From assembly GCA_946886185.1 (NCBI GenBank), contig CAMPIC010000019.1:1-14131 (forward strand): 14,131 nt of DNA, read 5' to 3'. The notes beneath the pieces were generated by a model. It saw only the letters and a program-made list of their open reading frames with translations. It did no database searches and had not been told where the DNA came from. This document shows, one piece after another, positions 7,194-14,131 of this stretch. The position numbers were made by a program, and so were the translations under genes. The DNA is from an uncultured bacterium. GTDB taxonomy: Bacteria > Eisenbacteria > RBG-16-71-46 > CAIMUX01. Positions within the stretch are counted from its first letter, which is position 1, and every line of letters starts with the position of its first letter.

Positions 7194-7920
7194 ATGGCCA
7201 TCGTCGAAACCATCACCACTACCCTCGGGGAGTTGGTCGGTGCGCTGACACCTCCCGAGCCGGACCCGACGACGGGCCATCGTCGCGACCGCGGCATCTA
7301 TCGAGGCGTGCGCGATGCTCGTCGGCCTCTCCTGACCAGCCTGGATCAATTGGGCGGGCTGGATCCTCCCCACACCAAGGCACGACTCGAAGAGCATCTC
7401 CTGCGCACCTTCGCGCGCTATTCGAGGCCTTACCTGGCGTCACCAGTGGAAAACGATTGGGAGCTTCTGGTGCACGCGCAGCACCATGGTTTGCCGACGC
7501 GGCTGCTCGATTGTCTGGCGCCTGGACTGGCACGTGGTTCACCGCACGTTCTCGATCCCGGCGCTCGCGCTCTCGACGCGGGATCTCGAGCAGGTCTTCC
7601 CGGACGAGACTCCGTTCACTCCCTGGAAGTTGATGGCGAGCGCGGTTCCTCGCGAGTTCGCCTGTATGGTCGATCCGCCTTCGGTTCACCCGCGGATTCC
7701 AGCTCAAGGTGCGGTCTTCACCCTCTGTTCGGACAAGTCGCAGTCGTTCGACGCGTTTCTGGCGCACCATGGGATCGAGTCTGCCTTGATGCGTTTCGTG
7801 ATTCCGGAGGCCGCGGTCCGTTCCTTTCGAGACCAGTTGGATCTGGCGGGAATCGATGAACGTCTCCTCTACCCAGACCTCGACGGCGTGGCGGCTCGAA
7901 TCCGCCGCTACTATTCATGA
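7194..7920 (+). pseudogene. FRG-domain gene with internal deletion and frame change
   Basis: The first part (7194 to about 7511) encodes an FRG-domain N-terminal half: GIYRGVRDA (the F/Y-R-G motif), then DWELLVHAQHHGLPTRLLD, the conserved centre of the family. The family normally continues as W followed by ~20-30 residues including an A-L-x-F-A segment and 'gaVW'. Here the frame instead runs into Arg/Ser-rich noise and ends at 7859. In the next frame, starting at about 7513 (VWRLDWHVVHRTFSIPALAL) and ending at 7920, the sequence is a convincing FRG C-terminal half, including TPFTPWKLMASAVPREF, IPAQGAVFTLCSD and the closing ARIRRYYS. I therefore read this as one gene that has lost part of its core. 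FRG proteins have no firmly established activity and occur often in accessory and defence-type loci. The ATG at 7194 lacks a clear ribosome site. An assembly deletion is the alternative. Confidence 0.7.
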
Positions 7921-8160
7921 ACTGTTCCGAGCCTTCATGAACGCGGGAGCGCACGAACCTCAGCCAATCGTTGGAAAGGCCGGTCTCGCATTCATGGTCG
8001 GGGCGCCGCCGGTCTCGCGTTCACCTGGAATCCGTGACGTCCCACGGAGGAGCGCGGACACACCGAGTCCTAGGAACGTTGGATCTCCGGCCTTCTCGTC
8101 TGATAGCCTGCACTTCCGTGACGTTTTGATCGGATCCATGGAAGGAAACGGCGGTTCCAG

Positions 8161-9753
8161 TTGCGTCGCACGAACAATTTTCTTCTGGCGGTACTGTGCG
8201 GCTCGTTTTTGTGGACCGATGACGTAAGCTCGGAGGGCCCGCCGTCCTCGGATCGTCCAGGAATCGACGTCGCCCCGCGCTCGGCTGCCAGCGCGGATCC
8301 GTCCGTCGCTCCTCCGGCTTCGAGCCGCCCTGACGTTCTTCTCATCGTGATCGATACGCTTCGTCATGACGCCGTTTTCGGCGACAGCTCGGATCCGCGC
8401 CGGGGAATGCCGCTCACCGTCGAAGCGCTCTCGACCCTCGTCGCATTCACCAATTGCCAGACGCAGAGCTCGTGGACGCGCCCGTCCATGGCCACTCTCT
8501 TCACGAGCCTGTATCCAACCGCACACGGGGCGCTGCGCGGGCATGGCCACCCTGACCGCGATCCCGATCGAAGCTCTCCCGATGATCCTCTTCGCGCTTC
8601 GCTCGTTACCCTGGCGGAGGTTCTTTCGGACGCTGACTATCGGACCATTGCGATCCAGACCAATCCCCAGCTGTTTCCCTCGTTCGGAGTGGCCCAGGGA
8701 TTCGATCACTATCGTTTCCAGAACCATGCTCCGGCGGAATGGGTCACGGATGCCACGCTCGAGTGGATCGAGCGCTCCGGCTCGGTGCGCACTCGCGGGC
8801 GAGCCAGCGATCCTCTTTTCGTCTATGTGCACTACATGGATCCGCACATGCCATACCTCCGGCACGAGGATCAGGAATATTCCCAATGGGTCGGCTTGCG
8901 TCCGGATGGCGCCTCCCTGGAGAGACTTCTTGCCGGGAACTTCACGGATCGGGAAGTAGCGCGTCAACGAGAGCTGTATCGCGGAGAGGTGACTCACACG
9001 GATCGGGAGATCGCTCGACTTCTGACACGACTCGGAGAGAGTCCACGCTGGCGAGACGCGCTTGTCATCCTGACCTCCGACCATGGGGAAGAATTCTGGG
9101 AGCACGGCGGATTCGAGCACGGACACTCCCTCCATGACGAGATCCTTCGCGTTCCACTCCTGATCGGCGGACCGTGGCTGGACATGTTCCGGATGGCGGA
9201 GGCACTCGAGCACGAAGAGCCCGGTGGGATCTCACCTATCGCAGCCGACAGCTCGAGCTCGGGGGTTGCCGGCTCCCTGGCCGCATCGGCCGGGAGTGCC
9301 GTGGGCTCTGCGATTCAAGTCGTTCCCTCGCAGGTACGGCTGCTCGATGTGATGCCGACGATTCTGGACCTGGTCTTTCTCGACGGCCCCCCGGAAATGC
9401 AGGGGGCTAGTTTGGTGCGCGAGCTGACTGAAGAGGGTCCATTTCAAGACCGCGTCTCGTTTGCCGAGGGGATCCTCTACGGCAGTGAGCAGTGGAGTTG
9501 CCGCGACGCGCACTGGAAGCGGATCGTGAAGCTCGACACCGGTCTGGGAACTCTGTACCGAACCGGCCCCGATCCGGACGAAGAGACGGACGTTGCGGCA
9601 GAGGAGCATGCCGTCTCGAGCGGCATCGATGAGCAGATGGTGAGCTGGCACAAAGAGAACCGCGCGATTTCCGCCCGGCACGGCGCGGTCGAGGCGACTC
9701 ACCCGGACGCTCAGCAGCTCGAGCGGCTCCGCTCCATTGGATATGCGCGGTGA
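8161..9753 (+). CDS. Sulfatase-like hydrolase (alkaline phosphatase superfamily)
   Basis: This 530-aa protein has the superfamily metal-site motifs: LLIVIDTLRHD (Asp65), YVHYMDPHMPY (His224, Asp227, His229), TSDHGEEFWEHGGF (Asp307, His308) and EHGHSLHDEILRVPLLI. The C-terminus ERLRSIGYAR is typical of this group. At the nucleophile site it has SSWTRPSMATLFTSLYPTAHG-type sequence, where sulfatases have C/S-x-P-x-R. Thr106 falls where the formylglycine precursor would be, as in Thr-nucleophile phosphotransferases of the superfamily, so it may hydrolyse or transfer phosphate esters rather than sulfate; the alignment is by eye. The N-terminus has a short hydrophobic stretch (FLLAVLCGSFLW) that could be an export signal, without a standard lipobox. 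An Ala/Ser/Gly-rich insert lies at ~360-385. The TTG at 8161 is the only sensible start: a stop lies at 8119-8121 and the first in-frame ATG is beyond the first metal ligand. GGCGG lies 6 nt upstream. Confidence 0.85.
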   Translation: MRRTNNFLLAVLCGSFLWTDDVSSEGPPSSDRPGIDVAPRSAASADPSVAPPASSRPDVLLIVIDTLRHDAVFGDSSDPRRGMPLTVEALSTLVAFTNCQTQSSWTRPSMATLFTSLYPTAHGALRGHGHPDRDPDRSSPDDPLRASLVTLAEVLSDADYRTIAIQTNPQLFPSFGVAQGFDHYRFQNHAPAEWVTDATLEWIERSGSVRTRGRASDPLFVYVHYMDPHMPYLRHEDQEYSQWVGLRPDGASLERLLAGNFTDREVARQRELYRGEVTHTDREIARLLTRLGESPRWRDALVILTSDHGEEFWEHGGFEHGHSLHDEILRVPLLIGGPWLDMFRMAEALEHEEPGGISPIAADSSSSGVAGSLAASAGSAVGSAIQVVPSQVRLLDVMPTILDLVFLDGPPEMQGASLVRELTEEGPFQDRVSFAEGILYGSEQWSCRDAHWKRIVKLDTGLGTLYRTGPDPDEETDVAAEEHAVSSGIDEQMVSWHKENRAISARHGAVEATHPDAQQLERLRSIGYAR

Positions 9754-9789
9754 ACGAACGCCGCCCACTCCGGATGGTCCTGGCGGTTC

Positions 9790-9829
9790 CGTGGCTAAGA
9801 TCGAGGTTTCGAGGTTCCGCGAAGCCACG
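9790..9829. repeat. Inverted repeat enclosing an 8-bp tandem duplication, between convergent genes
   Basis: CGTGGCT (9790-9796) and AGCCACG (9823-9829) are perfect 7-bp inverted arms around a 26-nt centre. The centre contains TCGAGGTT twice in tandem (9801-9808, 9809-9816). It lies in the 84-bp gap where the sulfatase-like gene and the polymerase gene converge. It could act as a transcript-end structure for either, but it lacks a U-tract and the loop is long. Confidence 0.3.
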
Positions 9830-9837
9830 CTGGCGGG

Positions 9838-12800
9838 CTATTCATGATTCGTTCTGGCCGCGTTGCGTTCATGAAACGGCCGCAGCTCGATCACGGAGAG
9901 GTGGAGATCGCCGTCTCTTTCCATGACGCGGGCGCGCACCAGGTACGGACCCGGATTGCGCATGCCGTCGAAGCGCTGATAGACGGCAGGAAACAGGACA
10001 GCCTCGATCATCGCTCGCTCGTCTTCCAGAGTGACGAACTGCATCGTCTGGCCGTCTCGAGCGCGCACGCGCCGTGAAGCCGCCACCACCGCCGCGACCC
10101 GCACCACGGCACCGATGTGGCGATGGAGCTCGGAGATTGGCGCACAACCCACCGCCGTCGCGTCGGCGCGCAACACCTCCATGGGATGTCCGCTGGGGTG
10201 CATCTCCAGATGTTCGAGCTCATTTCTGATCCGCACCAACCTGCGGTACTTCTCGAGCGGTTCGGCGTCGGATCCGGCCCTTCGCGAAGGCATCGCGGCT
10301 TGCCCCAGAGCGTCTTCGACAGGGGAGGAACGGCTGCCTTGCAACCACTTCAGCAGCGCTTCGTGGACGAACGGATAGTTGTCCTCCGACAACGGCGCCA
10401 AACCGTCGCAGGCGCCGCAAAGGATCAGCGCGGTCGCCTCGGCGCGCGACAGTGCGACCCGTTCCAGAAGACCGGTGATGCTCGCGATGCCGCCGGCCGC
10501 GCTTCGCGTCTCGAGCAAGGCCCGCGCCGTGCTGCGGCGCAATCGCTTGATCGTCTGTAAGCCCATGCGAATCGCCGCATATCTTCCCTCGCGGACGACC
10601 GTCGATCGCATTTCCGAGCGCAGAATGGAAGGTCCGTGCAGCGTCACGCCCCAGCGGGCCACCTCCGCCGCAATGGTCCGCCGCGGGTACATGCCGGCGT
10701 GGTGGTTGATCAGAGCGCACCCGAATGCGACGGGAACGTGGGTGCGGAGGAAGACGGCGCGATACGCCAGAATGGCCTGGCTCGCCGCGTGCGCCTTGGA
10801 AAATGAGTAGGCCGCGAAGCGCACCGCGGTGTCCCAGGCCGCGCGGGCGGAGGCTTCATCCGATCCGGAATCGACCGCATTCTTGACGAACGCGTCGCCC
10901 TGACGCGCGAGTTGCTCCGCGTCGTCGCCGATCGAGACGATCCGGGCGCGAAGTTCGTCCGCCTCGACGAGCGAATATCTTCCGATCGTGTGGAGGAGAC
11001 GGATCACATCTTCCTCGAAGAGAGGGATTCCGAACGTGCCGGCCAAAGAGGCCCCCAACCCCGGATGGAGTGTGTGCGCGGTTCCGGTTCCTCGGGCCTG
11101 CTGCACATACGCGTGTTTGGCGTCCCCGGCGGCGGCTCCCGGACGGACGACCGCGAGGGCGGCCGCCAGATCGTCGAGGTCGCGGATCGGGAGCATCCGA
11201 AGGACCGAACGCACCGCCGGGCTCTCCACTTGGAAGCAGCCGACCGTTTCGCCCCGATCGAGCGCGTGGAAGGTCGCGGCATCATCGAGTGGAATGGCGG
11301 CGGGTCCGCGCTCGCAAATGGAGTCGAGCAACGGTCCCGGAAGGGAAGAGGATCGCTCGACTGTACCTGAAGAGATCCACTCGATCGTTTCCGCCATTTC
11401 GGTCAGGGCATGGTTGCCCAACAAGTCGATCTTGAGGAGACCCGCTTCCTGCACCGAACGAAGATCGTACTGGGTGACGACGACTCCTTTCGGGGCCCGT
11501 TCCAACGGTACGAGCCCCGAGATCTCCGAGGACGCGATGATGACACCTGCCGGATGCACGGAGAGGTGGCTCGGTATCCCGTGGAGCTGTTCCATCAATG
11601 AGACCTCATTGCGCAAGGACATCGGGATACGCTCGCGCACGCTTTCGTCGAACGCATGGTCCTCCGGGGTCGGACTCTCGTTCGCGCCATCGATTTCGGG
11701 GGGAATCCGCTCCATGAGGCGGTCGACGGCCGCCGGCGCCATTCCGAATGCTTTGAGGCCGGCCCGCAGTGCTCCTCTTTTCCGAAACCTCTGATACGCC
11801 GCAACCATGGCGACACACTCATGACCATGTCTCTGGCGTATCCAATCCAACAGCTCGTCACGCCGGCTCGAATCGACGTCGACGTCGATGTCGGGCGGCT
11901 CGTTGCGACGGGCGTGAAGGAATCGCTCGAAATAGAGATCGCACGCCACGGGGTCGACCTCGGTGATGCCGAGGAGGTAGCAAACCAGCGAACCGGCAGC
12001 GGAGCCGCGGCCGGCGGTGGGGATGCCCCGACGGGCGGCTTCCGCCACGATCTCCTCCACCGCCAGAAAATAGGAAGCCAAGCCGAGCGCTGCGATCACC
12101 TCGAGCTCGCTGCGGAGTCGCGTCTCGTACTCCTGAGCACGAGCTCCACGAGGCGATGCCGTGAGGCGCTCCCGGCAGAGGCGGGCGAGTCGTTCGTCGA
12201 CCGCTGTCGCGGGAGATCCGGGGATCGCGGCAATCGGAGGGAGAACGCGCGGCCGCTTGCAGAGATCGAGCGTACACGACCTCGCGATTCGTTCCGTTTC
12301 GAGCAGCGCCTCGGGCTGATCGGCAAAGAGCGACCGTGCTGCACCCGGTGCTCTGGAATATCTCTCCGGGGACTCCCCGAGCCGCTCGCGCCGAACCGCC
12401 TCCATCGTGGTGTCCAGACGGATCGCCGTGAGAAGCAGATGGAGGTCGTGATCCGAGGGATCCAAGTATACTGCGTCGACATCGGCCAGCAACCGAACCC
12501 CGAGGGTTTGCGCCGCCGCGGAGATCTCCTCCTCCGCTGGATAGCTCCAGCTCTGACCCGAGGCGCTGAAGGCTCCGTGGCGAGGCCGTACCAGGAGCAG
12601 TCCGATCGATGCGAGATCGGCGACTCGTTCGTCGACTAGCCGGCGACAGGTCGCGACGTCGTCCGTGAACGCGAAGAGCCCTCCAGCGCGGCCGCGCAAC
12701 GACGCGAGCGGATCCTCGCCCATGGTCCCGGCCGAGACGCTGCCAGAACGTGCTCTGCGCCGGGTCACGATGCGGCACAAGTTGGCGTACCCCTCTTCAT

Positions 12801-13062
12801 CGCGGGCAATGAGGATGAGTCTTCCCTCGGACCGGCCGGGTGCACGCGCTCCATCGAATCCTGCGCGAATCTCGAGGCCGGTGATCGCACGCACTCCACG
12901 GCTGCGGCAGAGATGATGAAACTGGATCTGCCCCGCCATCGTCTCCAAATCCGTCAATGCGATGGCAGGCAGGCCCCAAGCCGCGGCTCGATCCACGATC
13001 GCTTCGATCGAAGCCGTCCCGATGCCGAGCGAGTAGTGACTCTTCACATGCAGCGGAATCAT
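9838..13062 (-). CDS. dnaE2: DNA polymerase III alpha subunit, DnaE2-like (probable error-prone polymerase)
   Basis: This 1074-aa C-family polymerase starts with a PHP domain (LHVKSHYSLGIGTASIEAIV), then the polymerase core: GRGSAAGSLVCYLLGITEVDP (351-371), EPPDIDVDVDSSRRDELLDWI with Asp391 and Asp393, HLSVHPAGVII (499-509) and LLKIDLLGNHALTEM with Asp546. These match the three catalytic aspartates of C-family enzymes. Later come the FxKxHA-type SFSKAHAASQAILAYRAVFL, the M-H-P-S-G-H-P segment and a C-terminal OB-fold (MQFVTLEDERAMIEAVLFP). The length (~1,070 versus ~1,160 for replicative DnaE) and PPDIDVD followed by RR-D-E point to the DnaE2/ImuC side. In the PHP domain Lys7 and Leu39 replace expected metal-binding His residues, so it is probably catalytically dead. 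QAAMP (921-925) sits where the beta-clamp motif usually is. No imuA or imuB is visible. It converges with the sulfatase gene and diverges from udgX. I am sure of the family, less so of the subtype. Confidence 0.85.
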   Translation of the reverse strand: MIPLHVKSHYSLGIGTASIEAIVDRAAAWGLPAIALTDLETMAGQIQFHHLCRSRGVRAITGLEIRAGFDGARAPGRSEGRLILIARDEEGYANLCRIVTRRRARSGSVSAGTMGEDPLASLRGRAGGLFAFTDDVATCRRLVDERVADLASIGLLLVRPRHGAFSASGQSWSYPAEEEISAAAQTLGVRLLADVDAVYLDPSDHDLHLLLTAIRLDTTMEAVRRERLGESPERYSRAPGAARSLFADQPEALLETERIARSCTLDLCKRPRVLPPIAAIPGSPATAVDERLARLCRERLTASPRGARAQEYETRLRSELEVIAALGLASYFLAVEEIVAEAARRGIPTAGRGSAAGSLVCYLLGITEVDPVACDLYFERFLHARRNEPPDIDVDVDSSRRDELLDWIRQRHGHECVAMVAAYQRFRKRGALRAGLKAFGMAPAAVDRLMERIPPEIDGANESPTPEDHAFDESVRERIPMSLRNEVSLMEQLHGIPSHLSVHPAGVIIASSEISGLVPLERAPKGVVVTQYDLRSVQEAGLLKIDLLGNHALTEMAETIEWISSGTVERSSSLPGPLLDSICERGPAAIPLDDAATFHALDRGETVGCFQVESPAVRSVLRMLPIRDLDDLAAALAVVRPGAAAGDAKHAYVQQARGTGTAHTLHPGLGASLAGTFGIPLFEEDVIRLLHTIGRYSLVEADELRARIVSIGDDAEQLARQGDAFVKNAVDSGSDEASARAAWDTAVRFAAYSFSKAHAASQAILAYRAVFLRTHVPVAFGCALINHHAGMYPRRTIAAEVARWGVTLHGPSILRSEMRSTVVREGRYAAIRMGLQTIKRLRRSTARALLETRSAAGGIASITGLLERVALSRAEATALILCGACDGLAPLSEDNYPFVHEALLKWLQGSRSSPVEDALGQAAMPSRRAGSDAEPLEKYRRLVRIRNELEHLEMHPSGHPMEVLRADATAVGCAPISELHRHIGAVVRVAAVVAASRRVRARDGQTMQFVTLEDERAMIEAVLFPAVYQRFDGMRNPGPYLVRARVMERDGDLHLSVIELRPFHERNAARTNHE

Positions 13063-13345
13063 CGTCGCAATCTCTGCCCAGGCCTTTCGACGATGGAAGC
13101 GTCTGTTTCATCGAGCGGGTCCATGCCGACTTCATCCACGGAATCAATTTGGTGCAGGCGGGAAGGCGATGGCCTCGGGAGTAGACGCAGCGCTTTCACG
13201 AACGAGAGCCTCAGCCCCGGAACGCGATCCGCGTACCCATGCATGCTTTTCTCCACTGCTGTCTCTTGGATCCATTCCCCGGTCAGGATTCCCCATTCTG
13301 GTGACCATCCTAATCCTCTGGAACGAAAGTTGCGGGCCGCGAGGC

Positions 13346-14050
13346 ATGGCGGAAGTGAAGAAGAAAACTGCCTCCGGTGGAGAGACGGAAACCGCGGAAC
13401 CGTTTTTGCCGAGTCGCATCTCCATGCGGGGCCTGAAGCAGGCGTCCGCAATCTGCCGGGGCTGTCATCTCTACCTCAAAGCGACGCAAACCGTGTTCGG
13501 AGAAGGACGGCTGCGCTCTCGACTCATGTTCGTCGGGGAGATGCCTGGAGACATGGAGGACCGCGAAGGCCGCCCCTTCGTCGGCCCGGCGGGAAGAATC
13601 CTGGACACCGCCCTCGCCGAAGTCGGCATCTCACGCGCCGAGGCGTACGTGACGAATGTCGTGAAGCACTTCAAATGGGAGCCCAAGGGGAAACGGAGAC
13701 TGCACAAGACTCCCAATGCGGCGGAGGTGCGCGCCTGCATGCCTTGGCTCGAGGCTGAGATCGAGCTTCTCAAGCCGAAGGTGCTGGTCGCGCTCGGAGC
13801 GACCGCGGCGAAGTCGCTCTTCGGGCGGGATTTTTCGATCTCGCTCCAGCGCGGCCAATTGCTGGAGTCGGAGCTCGCGCCCTTCGTGACCTCGACGATG
13901 CACCCATCCGCGATCTTGCGTCAGCGGGGCGATGCCGACCGGCGCGAGGAAATGAGCAGGCTCGTCCAGGACTTGCGCCTGGTAGAACGACTGCTGCATG
14001 ACGCGTCCGATCCCCGCTCGAAATCCGTCACCGCTGCGAATGATGGGTGA
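13346..14050 (+). CDS. udgX: UdgX-type uracil-DNA glycosylase (family 4-related)
   Basis: This 234-aa protein has the UDG superfamily motifs GEMPGDMEDREGRPFVGPAG (64-83, family-4-like motif A) and TMHPSAIL (185-192). The decisive sequence is VKHFKWEPKGKRRLHKTP (106-123): the KRR-x-H loop (116-120) is specific to UdgX. The His of this loop in the mycobacterial enzyme attacks the sugar after uracil removal and leaves the protein covalently bound to the abasic DNA. Here it is His120. Iron-sulfur cysteines seen are C37, C40 and C131. A fourth, expected near 146-151, is not present. The start is the ATG at 13346, which gives the usual ~35 residues before the C-x-x-C. Its ribosome site is poor (GAGG almost touching the ATG), so the start is moderately certain; the frame is open upstream to 13169. 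It is divergent from the DnaE2-like gene, suggesting a shared role in DNA damage. Confidence 0.9.
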   Translation: MAEVKKKTASGGETETAEPFLPSRISMRGLKQASAICRGCHLYLKATQTVFGEGRLRSRLMFVGEMPGDMEDREGRPFVGPAGRILDTALAEVGISRAEAYVTNVVKHFKWEPKGKRRLHKTPNAAEVRACMPWLEAEIELLKPKVLVALGATAAKSLFGRDFSISLQRGQLLESELAPFVTSTMHPSAILRQRGDADRREEMSRLVQDLRLVERLLHDASDPRSKSVTAANDG

Positions 14051-14067
14051 TCCGTTGCCCATGACGC

Positions 14068-14131
14068 GTGATCGGCGCGGTCGAGAACGAGTTGCGAACG
14101 ATCACCGTGAGGGGGCAGCAAGGTGGTCCAG
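14068..14131 (+). CDS. Possible start of a further gene (3' partial)
   Basis: A GTG at 14068 opens a frame that runs to the window edge without a stop and reads VIGAVENELRTITVRGQQGGP. A different frame from the ATG at 14061 is also open but looks less protein-like (rich in Arg). Either would lie within 20 bp of the udgX stop and could be in its operon. With only ~21 codons I cannot name a family, and no clear Shine-Dalgarno is visible. Confidence 0.2.
   Translation, partial: MIGAVENELRTITVRGQQGGP

Noticed and set aside
7979..8023. 16-bp direct repeat with one mismatch (7979-7994 and 8008-8023)
   Set aside because: Only two copies 29 bp apart, with no array, target-site or mobile-element context; treated as chance or a minor duplication.
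7921..8160. 240-bp gap before the sulfatase-like gene as a small gene or RNA
   Set aside because: Short open frames here lack ribosome sites and protein-like sequence, and I see no strong RNA fold.
7960..9213. Long - strand open frame (417 aa) opposite the sulfatase-like gene
   Set aside because: It is antisense to a gene with clear catalytic motifs; its translation is Arg/Gly-rich with no recognisable domain.
11656..12778. Overlapping open frames on both strands inside the polymerase gene
   Set aside because: The polymerase frame carries catalytic motifs through this region; the others are GC-rich shadows without domain features.
13169..13345. Upstream extension of the udgX frame
   Set aside because: The extra 59 residues do not resemble UdgX N-termini, and the region must hold promoters for two divergent genes.

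Overview
This is a GC-rich chromosomal window from a bacterium, most likely an uncultured member of the FCB / Candidatus Eisenbacteria-like lineages known mainly from metagenomes. The clue is the first gene: a secreted parallel beta-helix protein ending in a FlgD-Ig-like C-terminal domain (NPARS...G..V...G...AGVY.VR), a pattern common in those lineages. The taxonomic call is an inference from gene style; there is no rRNA or marker gene here. I see no tRNA, rRNA, CRISPR array, insertion sequence or prophage.

Layout. (1) Positions 1-2181, + strand: the 3' part of the beta-helix surface protein, followed with an ATGA overlap by an exported six-bladed-propeller (NHL-like) protein whose reading frame appears broken near its end. 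(2) Positions 2338-6978, - strand: four co-directional genes, in transcription order an AraC-type regulator, an exported TPR plus S41-peptidase protein, a small ribbon-helix-helix-like protein (ATGA overlap with the peptidase gene, with its own candidate promoter in an AT-rich island inside the peptidase's 3' end), and a membrane-anchored SGNH hydrolase or acyltransferase. (3) Positions 7194-7920, + strand: an FRG-domain gene that has lost the middle of its domain and changed frame, so it is probably a pseudogene or an assembly deletion. (4) Positions 8161-9753, + strand: an alkaline-phosphatase-superfamily sulfatase-like protein with Thr where sulfatases carry the formylglycine Cys, starting at TTG. 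(5) Positions 9838-14050: a DnaE-family (DnaE2-like) polymerase alpha subunit on the - strand, transcribed divergently from a UdgX-type uracil-DNA glycosylase on the + strand. The two share a gap of about 280 bp.

The first two blocks look like envelope and surface functions (secreted beta-helix, propeller, periplasmic protease, SGNH enzyme, sulfatase-fold hydrolase). The last block looks like DNA damage handling: a probable error-prone polymerase with intact catalytic aspartates but a degenerate PHP domain, next to a glycosylase carrying the KRR-x-H loop that lets UdgX bond covalently to DNA after removing uracil. That pair is the most interesting part of the window. I do not see a clearly new multi-gene system. 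Two separate genes (propeller and FRG) show frame breaks, which may mean local gene decay or assembly indels.
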